In this document: positions 25,472 through 35,400 of the stretch, in pieces
Layout of the letters: each line of letters begins with the position of its first letter
How positions within the stretch are numbered: the stretch's first letter is position 1
Source of the DNA: Ewingella americana ATCC 33852
Lineage (GTDB): Bacteria; Pseudomonadota; Gammaproteobacteria; Enterobacterales; Enterobacteriaceae
Direction of reading: 5' to 3'
NCBI RefSeq assembly: GCF_000735345.1
Contig: NZ_JMPJ01000056.1
Span: 35,720 to 99,719, forward strand
Length of the DNA stretch: 64,000 bases
Notes under the pieces: generated by a model
What the model was told of the DNA's origin: nothing
The model's database searches: none
Seen by the model: the letters and a program-made list of their open reading frames with translations, nothing else
Translations under genes and position numbers: made by a program

Positions 25472-27457
25472 ATGCCACAAGAGAATCAGCACGACAACCT
25501 CTCCAAAGCCAGAATGCTTCTGGCAACCCGCCGTTTTGTTAAACTCGACGAGTGGCTGTTGTCGCTGATGCGCGGTTGGCAGAACCAAACTGATACTCAC
25601 AGCGATTACGGTCTGGTGCTGCATCCGGGTACGCTGATCGCCGGGGCTGAAAACCATACCGTTGATCCGCTGGATATCCTCAGTGACTGGGCGCAGCAGT
25701 GCCCGCAAAGCTACCACGCCCACGTGCTGCTAGGGATGTTTTGGCACGAGCAGGCATGGGTTATCCGTAATGCCAACGGCGAACATGTCGAAGACAGCCA
25801 GTGGCTGGGCGCTCAGCTGTGCTGCGACTACGCGGTGCTGGCTTTCCTGCGCGCCATTGAGCTGCACCCTCGCCCAACTCACGCCTTCCGCCACCTGATG
25901 AACCTGAGCGGCGGCTTTGGCGAACCTTACTGGCTGCGCGACCTGTTCGCTGGAAAATCCCCGTTGCCGCTGCATGAAAAATTCAATATTGCGGGTAGTC
26001 AGGTGTGGCAAACCGGCGTGGGTTATCTGCACGCCATTGGCGTCGAGCCTGCCACTCACTGGCCGCAAAGCCTGCCCGCCGCGCTGCAACAGACCCGCAA
26101 AGCCGATGAAGAAGCGCTGGATTATTGGCTGCGCATGGCGATGTCGGTGCGCCACAGCGATGTCGGCAGCATGGAGTCTTACCTGATTTTCCACTCTGCC
26201 GCCTGGGGCGGTGACGACAGCCAGCAAATGGCGATTATCGACGGCCCGCTGTGCGCCGAGTTTGATGAAGACGAGCGTAACCATTTCCGCGCCAACGCCC
26301 TGATTGACGCTCTCTCCGGCGAGATTGCCGATAAAGACTCCGAGCGCGCCCAGCACCTGCAAGCCCAGCTGCACCACCTGCTGGCTCAGCCGTTGCCGGA
26401 CGCCACCCGCATTCGTTTATTAGATTTGTACGGCACCTGCGCCGCCTATTGGCAGGATGACGATCAGGCCGGGCTGGATATTTATGACCAGCTGTTTGCC
26501 GTCTCTCCGCAGGCCATGCCGGGCCATTTCGCCGCCATGTTTATCTCCAGAGCCGTACTGGCGAATGAGCAACAGCAGGGGCTACCGACGCTGACCAGCC
26601 TGCTGATCCGCGCCATTAACCAGCCAGAAAATCCGGTGCTGGTGGCCTATGCCGCCACCGCGGTGCAGTACGGCCTGTATGGTTTGCCGCAGCAACCCGA
26701 GCTGAGCGATGACTTGCTTGACCACGCAGTCCGCCTGATTCAGCTCTCTGGCACTGACAGTGCGGCCAAAGATTTAATCACCATCGCCCACGACATGGCG
26801 ATCAACGATGATTTCGACGCCGCCCACTTCCTGATGACCGAAATGGCGCGGCGCGGTAATGCGCTGCACACCTACGAGCTCTATTTCTTCTATCGCAATG
26901 GCTGGCATCAGGAGGTTCCTGAAGTTTTCCACAGCGACAGCAATGCGCTGGAGTGCGTGCTCAGCGCCGCCCGCTCGGGGCTGGTTCCGGCCATGTTTGC
27001 CTGCGCCAACGCCCTGCGCGAAGGCATTGGCGGCGAAGTGGATTACCAGCAAGCGATGCAGTGGTATCAGCGCGCAATGGACGCCGGACACGCCTCGTCC
27101 GCCTACTGGCGCGCCAGCTGCGCCTTGGACCTCGGCCCGGAGCAGGATAAGCGTTTGGCGGCCGAGCAATGGTTGCCAGAGATCTTGATGAATCCGTCCC
27201 ACCCCGAGCGCAGCGAAGCGGCCTACACCCTCGGCATGGCGTGGCTGACGGGCAGCGGCGTGAAGAAAAACCGCCACATCGCCGGCCAGTTTATGGAGTT
27301 TGTGTTGGAGCTAGATCCAAGCTCCGACGCCGCGCGTCAGGTTTTGGAGGAGTTAAACGGTTCGCTGCGCGGTCGCATGAATCTGTGGCAGGACAAGCGT
27401 AAATCGGAAGAAATTGATGTGATAGCGAAGTATCGTGTTCGGGTGGAGAGTGAGTAA
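25472..27457 (+). CDS. DUF4034/Sel1-repeat-like protein
   Basis: Cytosolic protein of 661 residues without signal peptide or membrane helix. The N-terminal two thirds (RRFVKLDEWLLSLMRGWQ..., YHAHVLLGMFWHEQAW) resemble DUF4034 proteins. The last 200 residues contain Sel1/TPR-like helices (ALREGIGGEVDYQQAMQWYQ; AYTLGMAWLTGSGVKKNRHI). Such repeats usually mediate protein-protein contacts. GAAGGA precedes the ATG by six bases. It converges on the type I secretion genes and begins the accessory block between micF and rcsD. Whether it serves the secretion system is unknown. Confidence 0.75.
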   Translation: MPQENQHDNLSKARMLLATRRFVKLDEWLLSLMRGWQNQTDTHSDYGLVLHPGTLIAGAENHTVDPLDILSDWAQQCPQSYHAHVLLGMFWHEQAWVIRNANGEHVEDSQWLGAQLCCDYAVLAFLRAIELHPRPTHAFRHLMNLSGGFGEPYWLRDLFAGKSPLPLHEKFNIAGSQVWQTGVGYLHAIGVEPATHWPQSLPAALQQTRKADEEALDYWLRMAMSVRHSDVGSMESYLIFHSAAWGGDDSQQMAIIDGPLCAEFDEDERNHFRANALIDALSGEIADKDSERAQHLQAQLHHLLAQPLPDATRIRLLDLYGTCAAYWQDDDQAGLDIYDQLFAVSPQAMPGHFAAMFISRAVLANEQQQGLPTLTSLLIRAINQPENPVLVAYAATAVQYGLYGLPQQPELSDDLLDHAVRLIQLSGTDSAAKDLITIAHDMAINDDFDAAHFLMTEMARRGNALHTYELYFFYRNGWHQEVPEVFHSDSNALECVLSAARSGLVPAMFACANALREGIGGEVDYQQAMQWYQRAMDAGHASSAYWRASCALDLGPEQDKRLAAEQWLPEILMNPSHPERSEAAYTLGMAWLTGSGVKKNRHIAGQFMEFVLELDPSSDAARQVLEELNGSLRGRMNLWQDKRKSEEIDVIAKYRVRVESE

Positions 27458-27467
27458 ATCTTTCTTT

Positions 27468-27493
27468 CTCCTCCCCCTTATCAGGGGGAGGAG
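27468..27493. terminator. Strong hairpin between convergent DUF4034-like and exporter genes
   Basis: Perfect 11-bp stem CTCCTCCCCCT / AGGGGGAGGAG with a four-base loop. It has no T-run on either strand. The same motif, shorter, is at 4366-4386, so it may be a repeated mRNA-end element. Confidence 0.5.
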
Positions 27494-27518
27494 CAGAACC
27501 CATTCAAATCAACAAAAG

Positions 27519-28688
27519 TCATCTTTCCCGCAACGACTCTTTCACTTTATTCAGCGGTTTAATCAGATAATCCAGTACGGTTTTCTGCCCGGTTTTGATC
27601 TCTACGCTGGCCACCATCCCCGGCACGATGGGGAACTGGCGACCGGCTTTATTGGTTAACACGGCTTTGTCTGTGCGGACATACACGCGGTAGTAGAACT
27701 GGTCGCGCTTGACCTCATCCTGCAAGGTGTCTGGCGACACGCTCTCAACCTGCCCTTTCAAATCGCCATAAATAGAAGAGTCGTAGGCGCTGATTTTCAC
27801 CGTGGCTTCAAGGCCCGGACGGATATAGGCGATGTCGCGCGGGTTGATGCGGGTTTCAATCAGCAGTTGGTCTTCTATCGGGACGATCTCCATCAGCTTG
27901 CCGCCCGGTTGCAGGACGCCGCCGACGGTACTGACCTGAATATCTTTGACGATGCCGTGAACCGGCGAGAACAGCTCGGAGCGCGTCACCTGATCCTCCT
28001 TGCCCGCCATCACTTGCAGCTCGGCGTCGAGGTCGGCGTTGTTCTTCACCTGCTCTTCGCGCGCGCGCACCGCGTACTGGTTGATGGCATCATCAATTTT
28101 GCCGCGCAGTTCGCTGGATTGGCGCTGAAGGCGAATCACCTCCACCTGCCCCGCCGCGCCTTTCGCCACCAGCGGCTGGGTCATGCTTATCTCCTGATTG
28201 ACCAGCTTTAGCGACTGTTGCAGGTTGCTGACGGTTTCATCGCGGTTCTGCTTGCGAGATAAGTAGAGCTGGCGCTCGCGGGCGACCAGCTCCGGCGATT
28301 TCATGGTTTCCGGGCTGAATTTCAGCGGCGCGCCGGTCAACTCCGCGCTTAAACGCTCTGAAGACGCGCGCAGCGTGCGCACTCTGGAAGCCGCCTCGCC
28401 ATAATTCGACTGCGAACGGGTCGGGTCGAGCTGGGCCAGCAACTGGCCGCGATTGACGATGGAGCCTTCCTGCACCAGCAGTTTCAAAATCACCCCGCCG
28501 TCGAGGGAGTCAATCTGCTGCGCCTTGCTGGATGGCGTGACCTTGCCGGTGCCGACCGTCACCTCGTCGAGGGTGGCGAAGTAGGCCCAGACAAAAAACA
28601 GCACCAGCCCAACCAAGGAAACCCAGACAATTCCCGACACCTTTTTCTGTTGCGCGTCCAGATCATCATGCAGTGTTAAATGTGCCAT
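27519..28688 (-). CDS. Type I secretion membrane fusion protein, HlyD/LapC family
   Basis: Periplasmic adaptor of 389 residues. It has a short cytosolic N-terminus, one membrane helix (VWVSLVGLVLFFVWAYFATL), a barrel-lipoyl half (VGTGKVTPSSKAQQIDSLDG; VQEGSIVNRGQLLAQLDPTR), a long coiled-coil region around residues 90-230, and the second lipoyl/barrel half (SPVHGIVKDIQVSTVGGVLQ). It links the ABC exporter to the TolC-type channel. It is the last gene of the exporter operon, 17 bases after the ABC gene, in the order channel, ABC, fusion protein. Confidence 0.93.
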   Translation of the reverse strand: MAHLTLHDDLDAQQKKVSGIVWVSLVGLVLFFVWAYFATLDEVTVGTGKVTPSSKAQQIDSLDGGVILKLLVQEGSIVNRGQLLAQLDPTRSQSNYGEAASRVRTLRASSERLSAELTGAPLKFSPETMKSPELVARERQLYLSRKQNRDETVSNLQQSLKLVNQEISMTQPLVAKGAAGQVEVIRLQRQSSELRGKIDDAINQYAVRAREEQVKNNADLDAELQVMAGKEDQVTRSELFSPVHGIVKDIQVSTVGGVLQPGGKLMEIVPIEDQLLIETRINPRDIAYIRPGLEATVKISAYDSSIYGDLKGQVESVSPDTLQDEVKRDQFYYRVYVRTDKAVLTNKAGRQFPIVPGMVASVEIKTGQKTVLDYLIKPLNKVKESLRER

Positions 28689-28705
28689 ATTCAGTCCTTA
28701 TGCGC

Positions 28706-30922
28706 TCAGGCTGCGCCCTGTTGGTTACCGGAAGCAGCCGCGACGGCCGGCGTGGTGGCGGTATTAGCGACCGCGTTACCCAGAATTTGATCGCGCGGAC
28801 CGTCGGCGATAACCCGGCCGTTGTCCATCACCACGATGCGATCCACCAGCTTAAGCAATGCCGGGCGATGGGTGACCACCACCAGCGTGCGGCCGGTCAG
28901 CCACGTGTGCATTTGGCGAATGACATACTCTTCCAGCTGTTCATCCATTGAGGCCGTAGGTTCATCCAACAGCACCACCTGGGGATCGCGCAGGATCATG
29001 CGGCTCAGTAGCACCATCTGGCGCTGGCCGCCGGACAAGCCGCGCCCGCCTTCATTAATGATCTTATCCAGACTCGAGGCATCGGCCTGCACCATCGAGA
29101 GCGCGCCGCTGATCCTCAGGGCTTGCAGCATTTCCTGATCGGTGGCGTGCGGGTAACCCAGCATCAGGTTTTGGCGCAACGTGCCGAAGAACAGCCGCGA
29201 ATCTTGAGACAGATAGCCAAGCTGGCGGCGCACGTCGGCGGGCTCGATGCGTTTCATGTCCACGCCGTCGATGATCACCTTACCTTGCGACGCCTCGGCC
29301 TGCCCAGAAAGCAGCTTCAGCAGGGTCGATTTCCCGGCCCCGACTTTGCCCAAAATCGCCACTCGCTCGCCCGGTTTGATCTCCAACTGACCAATGCCCA
29401 GCACGTTCGGCGAATTCTCTTTGTCATAGGTATATTGCAGATTGCGCAGCTGATAGTGGCCGCTCAGGGTCGGGCAGTGCGACAGCTCGGCGTCTTCCGG
29501 GCGGTCGATAGGTTTTTTCAGCAAATCGTCCAGCCCTTTCATGGCGCTTTTGGCGTGCTGCCAGCGGGAAAACACCATGGTCAGCTGCATCAGCGGTGCG
29601 ATGGTGCGGGACGACAACATACTGCTCGCCACCAGCGTACCCGTGGTGATATCGCCGCTGAGCACCAGATAAACCCCCGCCACCAGCATGCCCGCGTAGG
29701 TCAATTGCTGGACGGTAGAAGCCCAGCCGGTCAGCCGCGCGCCCCACAGACGCTGCTTCATGCCGACCGACGCGCTGACTTCGTGAGTCTGCTCCCATTG
29801 GCGTTGGAAGTAGGCTTCGGCCTGCAAGGCTTTGATATCTTCAATGCCTTCAATGGTTTCCACCAGCACCGCGTTGCGCAGCGCCCCTTCACGCATCCCC
29901 TCTTTTGCCAGTTTGGCCATCGGCCACTGGATCAGAATACCGGGAATGACAATCAGCGGAATAGCCAGCAGCGGGATGATCACCAGCGGCCCGCCAATAA
30001 AGAACATGATGCCAAGGAACAGCAGCACGAAAGGCATATCGGCGGCAGCGCTGACGGTGGTGGAGGTCAGCAGTTCGCGCACCTGATCGATTTCACGCAG
30101 CTGTGAAATAAAGGAGCCGGTGGACTTCGGCCGATCATCGTTTTTGATGTTCATGGCGCGAACAAAGAACAGCGACGAGACCTTGAGGTCGATGCGTTTG
30201 CCCATCAGGTCTGATACCAGCGTGCGCATCAGGCGAATGATGTATTCCACCCCGGCGGCCAGCACCACGCCGAAGAACAGCACCCACAGAGTGGGCAGCG
30301 ACTGGGCGGGGATCACCCGGTCGTAAATCTGCATTGAGAACAGGATACCGGCCAGCGCCAAGACGTTGCCGATGATTGACGCCAGCGAGATCTCAGCGAT
30401 TTTACGCCCTTGGCCGCGGAAGTTGTCCCAGAACCAGTGCTTCTTATAGGGCTGCACAAACTCGTCGATACGCTGGTCGCGACCGCGCGCCGCGACGCCG
30501 ACTAAGAATACTGGGCCAGAGCCTTGCTGAAGTAAGGTGGAGAGTTCGGTGGAGCGCAGCAGGTCGCCGCCGTCAGTCAGCCAATAGTCGGCCTGCCCGT
30601 CGTCGTGCAGCCGCTCAATCACCGCGATGCCGCCCTGCTCCAGCTGGATAATGGCGGGCAGCACTTCTGGCCGCCAACGGACTTTAGTCCAGCTGACCAT
30701 GCCAACCTGTAGGCCAATCAGGCCGCTGAGGCGGTCGAGCTGGCGGCCCAACGACTGATTTTCAAACCAGCGCATTTGCTGGCGCAGATAGAGCGGGTCA
30801 GACGGTTTACCAAAGGTTTCGGCCACGCGCACCATGGCGCTGATCCAGACATCAATCGACGGCGGTGGAGCCTTGACCGTGGCGTTTGAGCGGGTTTCTT
30901 CACTGTTCGTTTCGGTACTCAT
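28706..30922 (-). CDS. Type I secretion ABC exporter, LapB/HlyB type
   Basis: Permease-ATPase of 738 residues. The N-terminal 150 residues form a C39-like domain without the catalytic cysteine, as in exporters of RTX proteins and large adhesins that do not cleave a leader. About six membrane helices follow (residues 190-460). The nucleotide-binding domain has Walker A GKVGAGKST, signature LSGGQRQMVLL, Walker B VVLLDEPTA and the switch histidine in VVTHRP. It energises export of the giant adhesin encoded just upstream. Family names used elsewhere are LapB (Pseudomonas) and BapB (Salmonella). Confidence 0.94.
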   Translation of the reverse strand: MSTETNSEETRSNATVKAPPPSIDVWISAMVRVAETFGKPSDPLYLRQQMRWFENQSLGRQLDRLSGLIGLQVGMVSWTKVRWRPEVLPAIIQLEQGGIAVIERLHDDGQADYWLTDGGDLLRSTELSTLLQQGSGPVFLVGVAARGRDQRIDEFVQPYKKHWFWDNFRGQGRKIAEISLASIIGNVLALAGILFSMQIYDRVIPAQSLPTLWVLFFGVVLAAGVEYIIRLMRTLVSDLMGKRIDLKVSSLFFVRAMNIKNDDRPKSTGSFISQLREIDQVRELLTSTTVSAAADMPFVLLFLGIMFFIGGPLVIIPLLAIPLIVIPGILIQWPMAKLAKEGMREGALRNAVLVETIEGIEDIKALQAEAYFQRQWEQTHEVSASVGMKQRLWGARLTGWASTVQQLTYAGMLVAGVYLVLSGDITTGTLVASSMLSSRTIAPLMQLTMVFSRWQHAKSAMKGLDDLLKKPIDRPEDAELSHCPTLSGHYQLRNLQYTYDKENSPNVLGIGQLEIKPGERVAILGKVGAGKSTLLKLLSGQAEASQGKVIIDGVDMKRIEPADVRRQLGYLSQDSRLFFGTLRQNLMLGYPHATDQEMLQALRISGALSMVQADASSLDKIINEGGRGLSGGQRQMVLLSRMILRDPQVVLLDEPTASMDEQLEEYVIRQMHTWLTGRTLVVVTHRPALLKLVDRIVVMDNGRVIADGPRDQILGNAVANTATTPAVAAASGNQQGAA

Positions 30923-30970
30923 ATCGCCTCTTTACGCATTCTGTGCGGACAATCGTTTTATAAGGAGTGG

Positions 30971-32353
30971 TCAGAGAGAGGGAATGGTGTCACCGGTCTC
31001 TTTTTGTCGGTCGATGCCCAACATATCCACCAGATTGTCTACGGCTGCGGCATAGCGCACTGTGGCATCCCAGCCGTCGTACAGCGCGCCGATGCGCATG
31101 GTGTCAGCCTGAAAAACGTCCTGCTCGACGCTGAGTAAATCATTCAGGCTGCGTTTGCTTAGTTTGTACTCGTCCTGATAGACGCTGCGGGTGTGGGTGG
31201 CGCTGGAGTATTGGTCCTCGCCCGCCACTTGCCGCTGTTGGCCGCCAATCATGTCGGCATAGGCCGTGGAGGCTTTCTGGTTGATGTCCAGCTTGGCTTT
31301 TTCCACATCAGCCTGCGCCGCCTGACGCTCCCCCTCTGCGGCACGGGTTTTAGCGCTGACCGCGCCGCCCTGATAGACCGGCGCATCCACAGCCAGTTGG
31401 AGCTGGTCGTCCCAGTAAGAGCCGCCGCTGCCTGCGGCATTCTGGTAACGGGTGCGCCCCGCCTGCACTTTGATGGTCGGCCAATGCTGCGATTCCGCCT
31501 GATTCACCCGCTCAATCGCCGCCTGCTGCTTGGCCTGAGCAGCGCGAACCAGCGCGCTGTTTTCATAGGGGATTTTGTTCAGTGTGACTTTTTGGTTGAG
31601 TAAGCTTTGCGGTAAGTCCGGCAGATTGTCGGAGACCACGCCGGTCAGTACGGTGAGCTGGGCCTGTGCCGAACGCTGCTGGGCACGGTATTGTTCGACG
31701 GTGGCGCGCATCCCGGCGATGCGGGTTTCGGCCTGTAACACGTCAGATTGCGAGCTTAACCCCGCGTCGGCGCGCAGCTTGGCGGTGTCCGCCACGCGTT
31801 GCAGTGATTCAATATTGTCGCGAGCCGCCACGCTCAGTGCCTGATAGCGCTTCACTTGCAGATAGGCTTGCAGCGTACTCAGCGCCACGTCGGTCATGGT
31901 GCCGTAAAGGGCGTAACGGTAGGAGTCGGAGAGGCGTTCTTGCTCGTCGATACTGCCGCCGGTGCGCCCAAAGTCATACAGCAGCTGGCTGAGCTGAATG
32001 CCGCCAGACGCGTTGTTATCCAGCGTGCCGGAGGAGTCGGTTTGGCGCGACTTACCTGCGGTCCCCTGCAAAGAAATTTGTGGATACCAGGCACTTTTCG
32101 CCACATCAAGGTTCCCCGCGCCCACGCGAATTTGCGCAGCCGCTTCGGCTATCTGTGGGTTGCGAGCAAAGGCGCGCAGTATGGCATCTCGTAAAGTCAG
32201 GCTAGATCTCATCTCCTCGGTAGGTGCTGCTTGCCAATCAAACTCTGGCTGTTTCTCAGCCGCGAATACTTTCCCACTGTTTGCACCAGCAACAACTATC
32301 CATATCGTCCCCAGTACCACGGCAAATTGCCGCGATGATTGTTTCTTTTTCAT
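30971..32353 (-). CDS. TolC-family outer-membrane channel of the type I secretion system
   Basis: Outer-membrane channel of 460 residues with a signal peptide ending near GKVFA-AEKQ. Two TolC-type repeats are visible: SLTLRDAILRAFARNPQIAE with AGNLDVAKSAWYPQISLQGT, and ESQHWPTIKVQAGRTRYQNA in the second half. It resembles LapE/AggA-type channels dedicated to large adhesins. The ATG at 32353 is chosen for the basic start MKKKQSSRQ; a GTG 12 bases upstream is also in frame. It heads the exporter operon, 130 bases behind the adhesin gene and beyond its terminator. Confidence 0.92.
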   Translation of the reverse strand: MKKKQSSRQFAVVLGTIWIVVAGANSGKVFAAEKQPEFDWQAAPTEEMRSSLTLRDAILRAFARNPQIAEAAAQIRVGAGNLDVAKSAWYPQISLQGTAGKSRQTDSSGTLDNNASGGIQLSQLLYDFGRTGGSIDEQERLSDSYRYALYGTMTDVALSTLQAYLQVKRYQALSVAARDNIESLQRVADTAKLRADAGLSSQSDVLQAETRIAGMRATVEQYRAQQRSAQAQLTVLTGVVSDNLPDLPQSLLNQKVTLNKIPYENSALVRAAQAKQQAAIERVNQAESQHWPTIKVQAGRTRYQNAAGSGGSYWDDQLQLAVDAPVYQGGAVSAKTRAAEGERQAAQADVEKAKLDINQKASTAYADMIGGQQRQVAGEDQYSSATHTRSVYQDEYKLSKRSLNDLLSVEQDVFQADTMRIGALYDGWDATVRYAAAVDNLVDMLGIDRQKETGDTIPSL

Positions 32354-32440
32354 GAGCGACACCACTTTTCTCGCCGGATTATTATTATTTTTCAGCCTTT
32401 TCTGGCCTTACCAATTCATTTACTGCCTAACGCTCATTGT

Positions 32441-32475
32441 AAAAAAATGCCCCCGGCGCATACGCGCTCGGGGGC
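32441..32475 (-). terminator. Strong terminator between the adhesin gene and the exporter operon
   Basis: On the minus strand GCCCCCG pairs with CGGGGGC around an inner GCG/CGC pair, followed by A and then seven T. It starts seven bases after the adhesin stop codon. Confidence 0.9.
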
Positions 32476-32482
32476 TTTACTC

Positions 32483-35400
32483 TTAGCTTTGCTGTTGTAC
32501 GTGCAGACCGTGCTGAACCAAGACGTCTCCCAACGTGTTGGTGCTCGCCAGCGACGCGTTGTGGTAGACGTCAAACGTCAGGCCATCCACGGTGCGCTGT
32601 CCGGTTTCAGTCCAAGCACCATCGCTTCCTGCGACCAGATTCACCAGACTTCCCTCGCCGCCTTTGATGATCACTTCATCATTCGGTGCGTCTTTAACCG
32701 TCAGCGACTCATGCAGGTTCAGCGTGATGCTGTTGGTGCCAGAGTTACCGAGGTCAAAGATGTCGATATGCTCGACTTTGAAGCCCAACAGGGTGAGATC
32801 CAGATGCTGGTTGGTGCCGCCAAGTTGCAGGGTATCCACGCCAGCGCCGCCGTCGATGTGACCGAAGTCCAGCGTATCCAGCACGATGATGTCGTTGCCG
32901 TCAGTACCCACCACATCCTGCTGGGTATGAGCCACGTCAATCGTCACGCCGCCGATGGAGAACGCCGTTTCGTCATGCGCCGTGGTGCTGGTGTCAGTTG
33001 ACGCCGCCTGCGCACCGGCATCTGCCGTGACCAGTGGGTCGGTCAGGGTGCTGGTGGCGTGATGCACGGTGTCAGTGGTTGAGCTATCGCTGCTGGTGGT
33101 ATGCAGCGCCGCTACCGCGTGGGTGTCGTCCGTGGTCTGCACATCCAGCGATTGCGCTTGCAGCGAGATAAGTGGGCTACCCGCCGCCAGCCCCACGTGG
33201 AGGTTGACGCCGTTACCCGCCAGATCTGTCGCTTGAAGCCCAACCACGTTACCGGTCAATGCGCCCAGCAGAGTGAAGAGGTTATAAGCCGCAAACACTT
33301 CACTGCTGAACTTCGCCTGCCATGAGCCGTCCGCCTGCACGACCGCGCCGATGGTGGTACCCAGCAAGGTGACGCTAATAATGCCGCCCTGCCCGATGTT
33401 GGCGCTGCTGCCTTTCAGCGTCAGGCCCGCACCAAGGATGCCACCAATCAAGCCACCCAGAGAGCCAAGACCGTCGAGGGAAACCAGCGGCAAGGCGTGA
33501 GTTTTCACCACCAGCGGACTGGTTTGGGTGGTGATGTTACCCACCGCATCGGTAATAGTGACTTTAACCGTGGTTGCGCCATCGGCGAGCCCCTTCAGCT
33601 CAGCGGCGGTAAAGGTGACATTCCACGTATTGTTGGTGATGGTGCCGGTATGGACCACCCCACCGACGTTGACCGACACCGAGCCGTTCTGCACGTTAGT
33701 TGTGCCGGTCAGCGTGGTGTTGCTGCTGGCTTCAGCAAGGTTCAGGAAGCCGTCACCACCAAACAGCGTGCCCAGATTCAGCGTTGGCAGAGTATGAATA
33801 CCCACGGTGACATTGGCATTGGCGCCAACGGTGTGGTTCGCGGCGTTGGTGACAGACACACCTACCCCGACCGTACCGTCAAGCAGGGTTGAAAGCAGGC
33901 TTGGCAGCACGTTGACGGAGAAGGTACCGTCTGCTTTCACCACCGCCGACAGGCTGGCCCCGCCGATAGTCACCGTCACTGTAGAACCTTCGGCGTTGGT
34001 GGTTTTGCCACTGATAGTCTGGGTAACTAGCGCCTGCACCGCATTCAGCAGGCCATTGTTAAACAATGGATCCAGCGTGATGGTTGGCAAGGCGTTGGCA
34101 ATAACGTTCACCGCGTTGGTGATGGTGCCGACGTTGCCTACCGCATCGGTGAAGGTCGCGGTGACGTTCTGCAAGCCATCGGTGAGAATGCCTTTCAGAT
34201 CCAACGGTGGAACCGTCACGCTGAATGCCCCGCCCACGCCGACGGTCGCCAGATAGGTTTTCCCGTTGAGGGAAATCTGTACCTGAGAACCGACAGAGAC
34301 GTTGGTCGCCACGCCACTGATGGTTTGGCCGGTCAGCAGGTCAACCACGCTCAGCACGCCGTCACCAAAGATTGGGTTAAGAACAATCGATGGCAGGTTG
34401 TGAATACCCACGTTCAGACCCGCGTTGACGCCGCTGGTGTTACCCACGGCATCCGTGACGGTTACGCCAACGCTGAGGTTGCCATCCAGCAACTGGCTCA
34501 GTTGCAGCGGCGTAACCTGTACGTTGAAGTGCCCGGTGCCATCGACAGTGCCGTTGAGAACCAAAGGCCCCAAGGTGATTTTGACCGACGAGCCCGCCGT
34601 AGCGTTCAGCACGGTACCGCTGATGGTTTGGGTCAGCAGCGCTTCGGCCGCGTTGAGCACCCCGTTGCCACCAAACAGTGGGTCCAGCACCACTTTCGGC
34701 AGGCTATTGATAATGACGTTGGCATTAACGTTGGTCGAACCGACGTTACCCGCGTCGCTGACGACCGACACGCCGATAGCCAAGGTGCCGTCAGCCAGCG
34801 CTTTCAGGTCGCCCGGTTGCAGCGTAACGGCAAATTTGCCGCCCGCATCGGTCACGCCGAGGAAGGTTTTGCCTCCCAGCGTCACTTTCACCGTGGTACC
34901 CGCCGTTACACCGGTAACTACGCCGCCAATGACCTGCGACGTCAGTGCATCCACCGCACCCAGCACGCCATTGTGCAGAACGTCCGTCAGGTTGATGGTC
35001 GGCAAGGTGACGTTAATCGCCGCCTGCGCGCCCACGCTGGTGGTGTTACCGTTGGAATCAGTCAGTGATACGTTGACACCAAGGTTGCCGGTGGTCAGGC
35101 CGCTCAACAGGTTAGCTGGCACAGTGACACTGAAGTGCCCGGTGGCATCAACCTGCGCGGTCAGCGGCGCACCCGCGCCGACTTGCACCGATAGAGTGGT
35201 GCCCGCCGCGACGTTTTTCACCACGCCGGTAATGGTCTGGTTCAGCAGGATATCCGCCGCGTTCAGCAAGCCATCGCCAAACAGCGGATCCAGCACGATT
35301 TGTGGCAGATTGTGCAGTGCCACGGTCAGCGGATTCAGCGCCTGAGTCAGCACGTTGCCCGCTGCGTCGGTGGCGGTGAGAATTACCGGCACCACACCGT

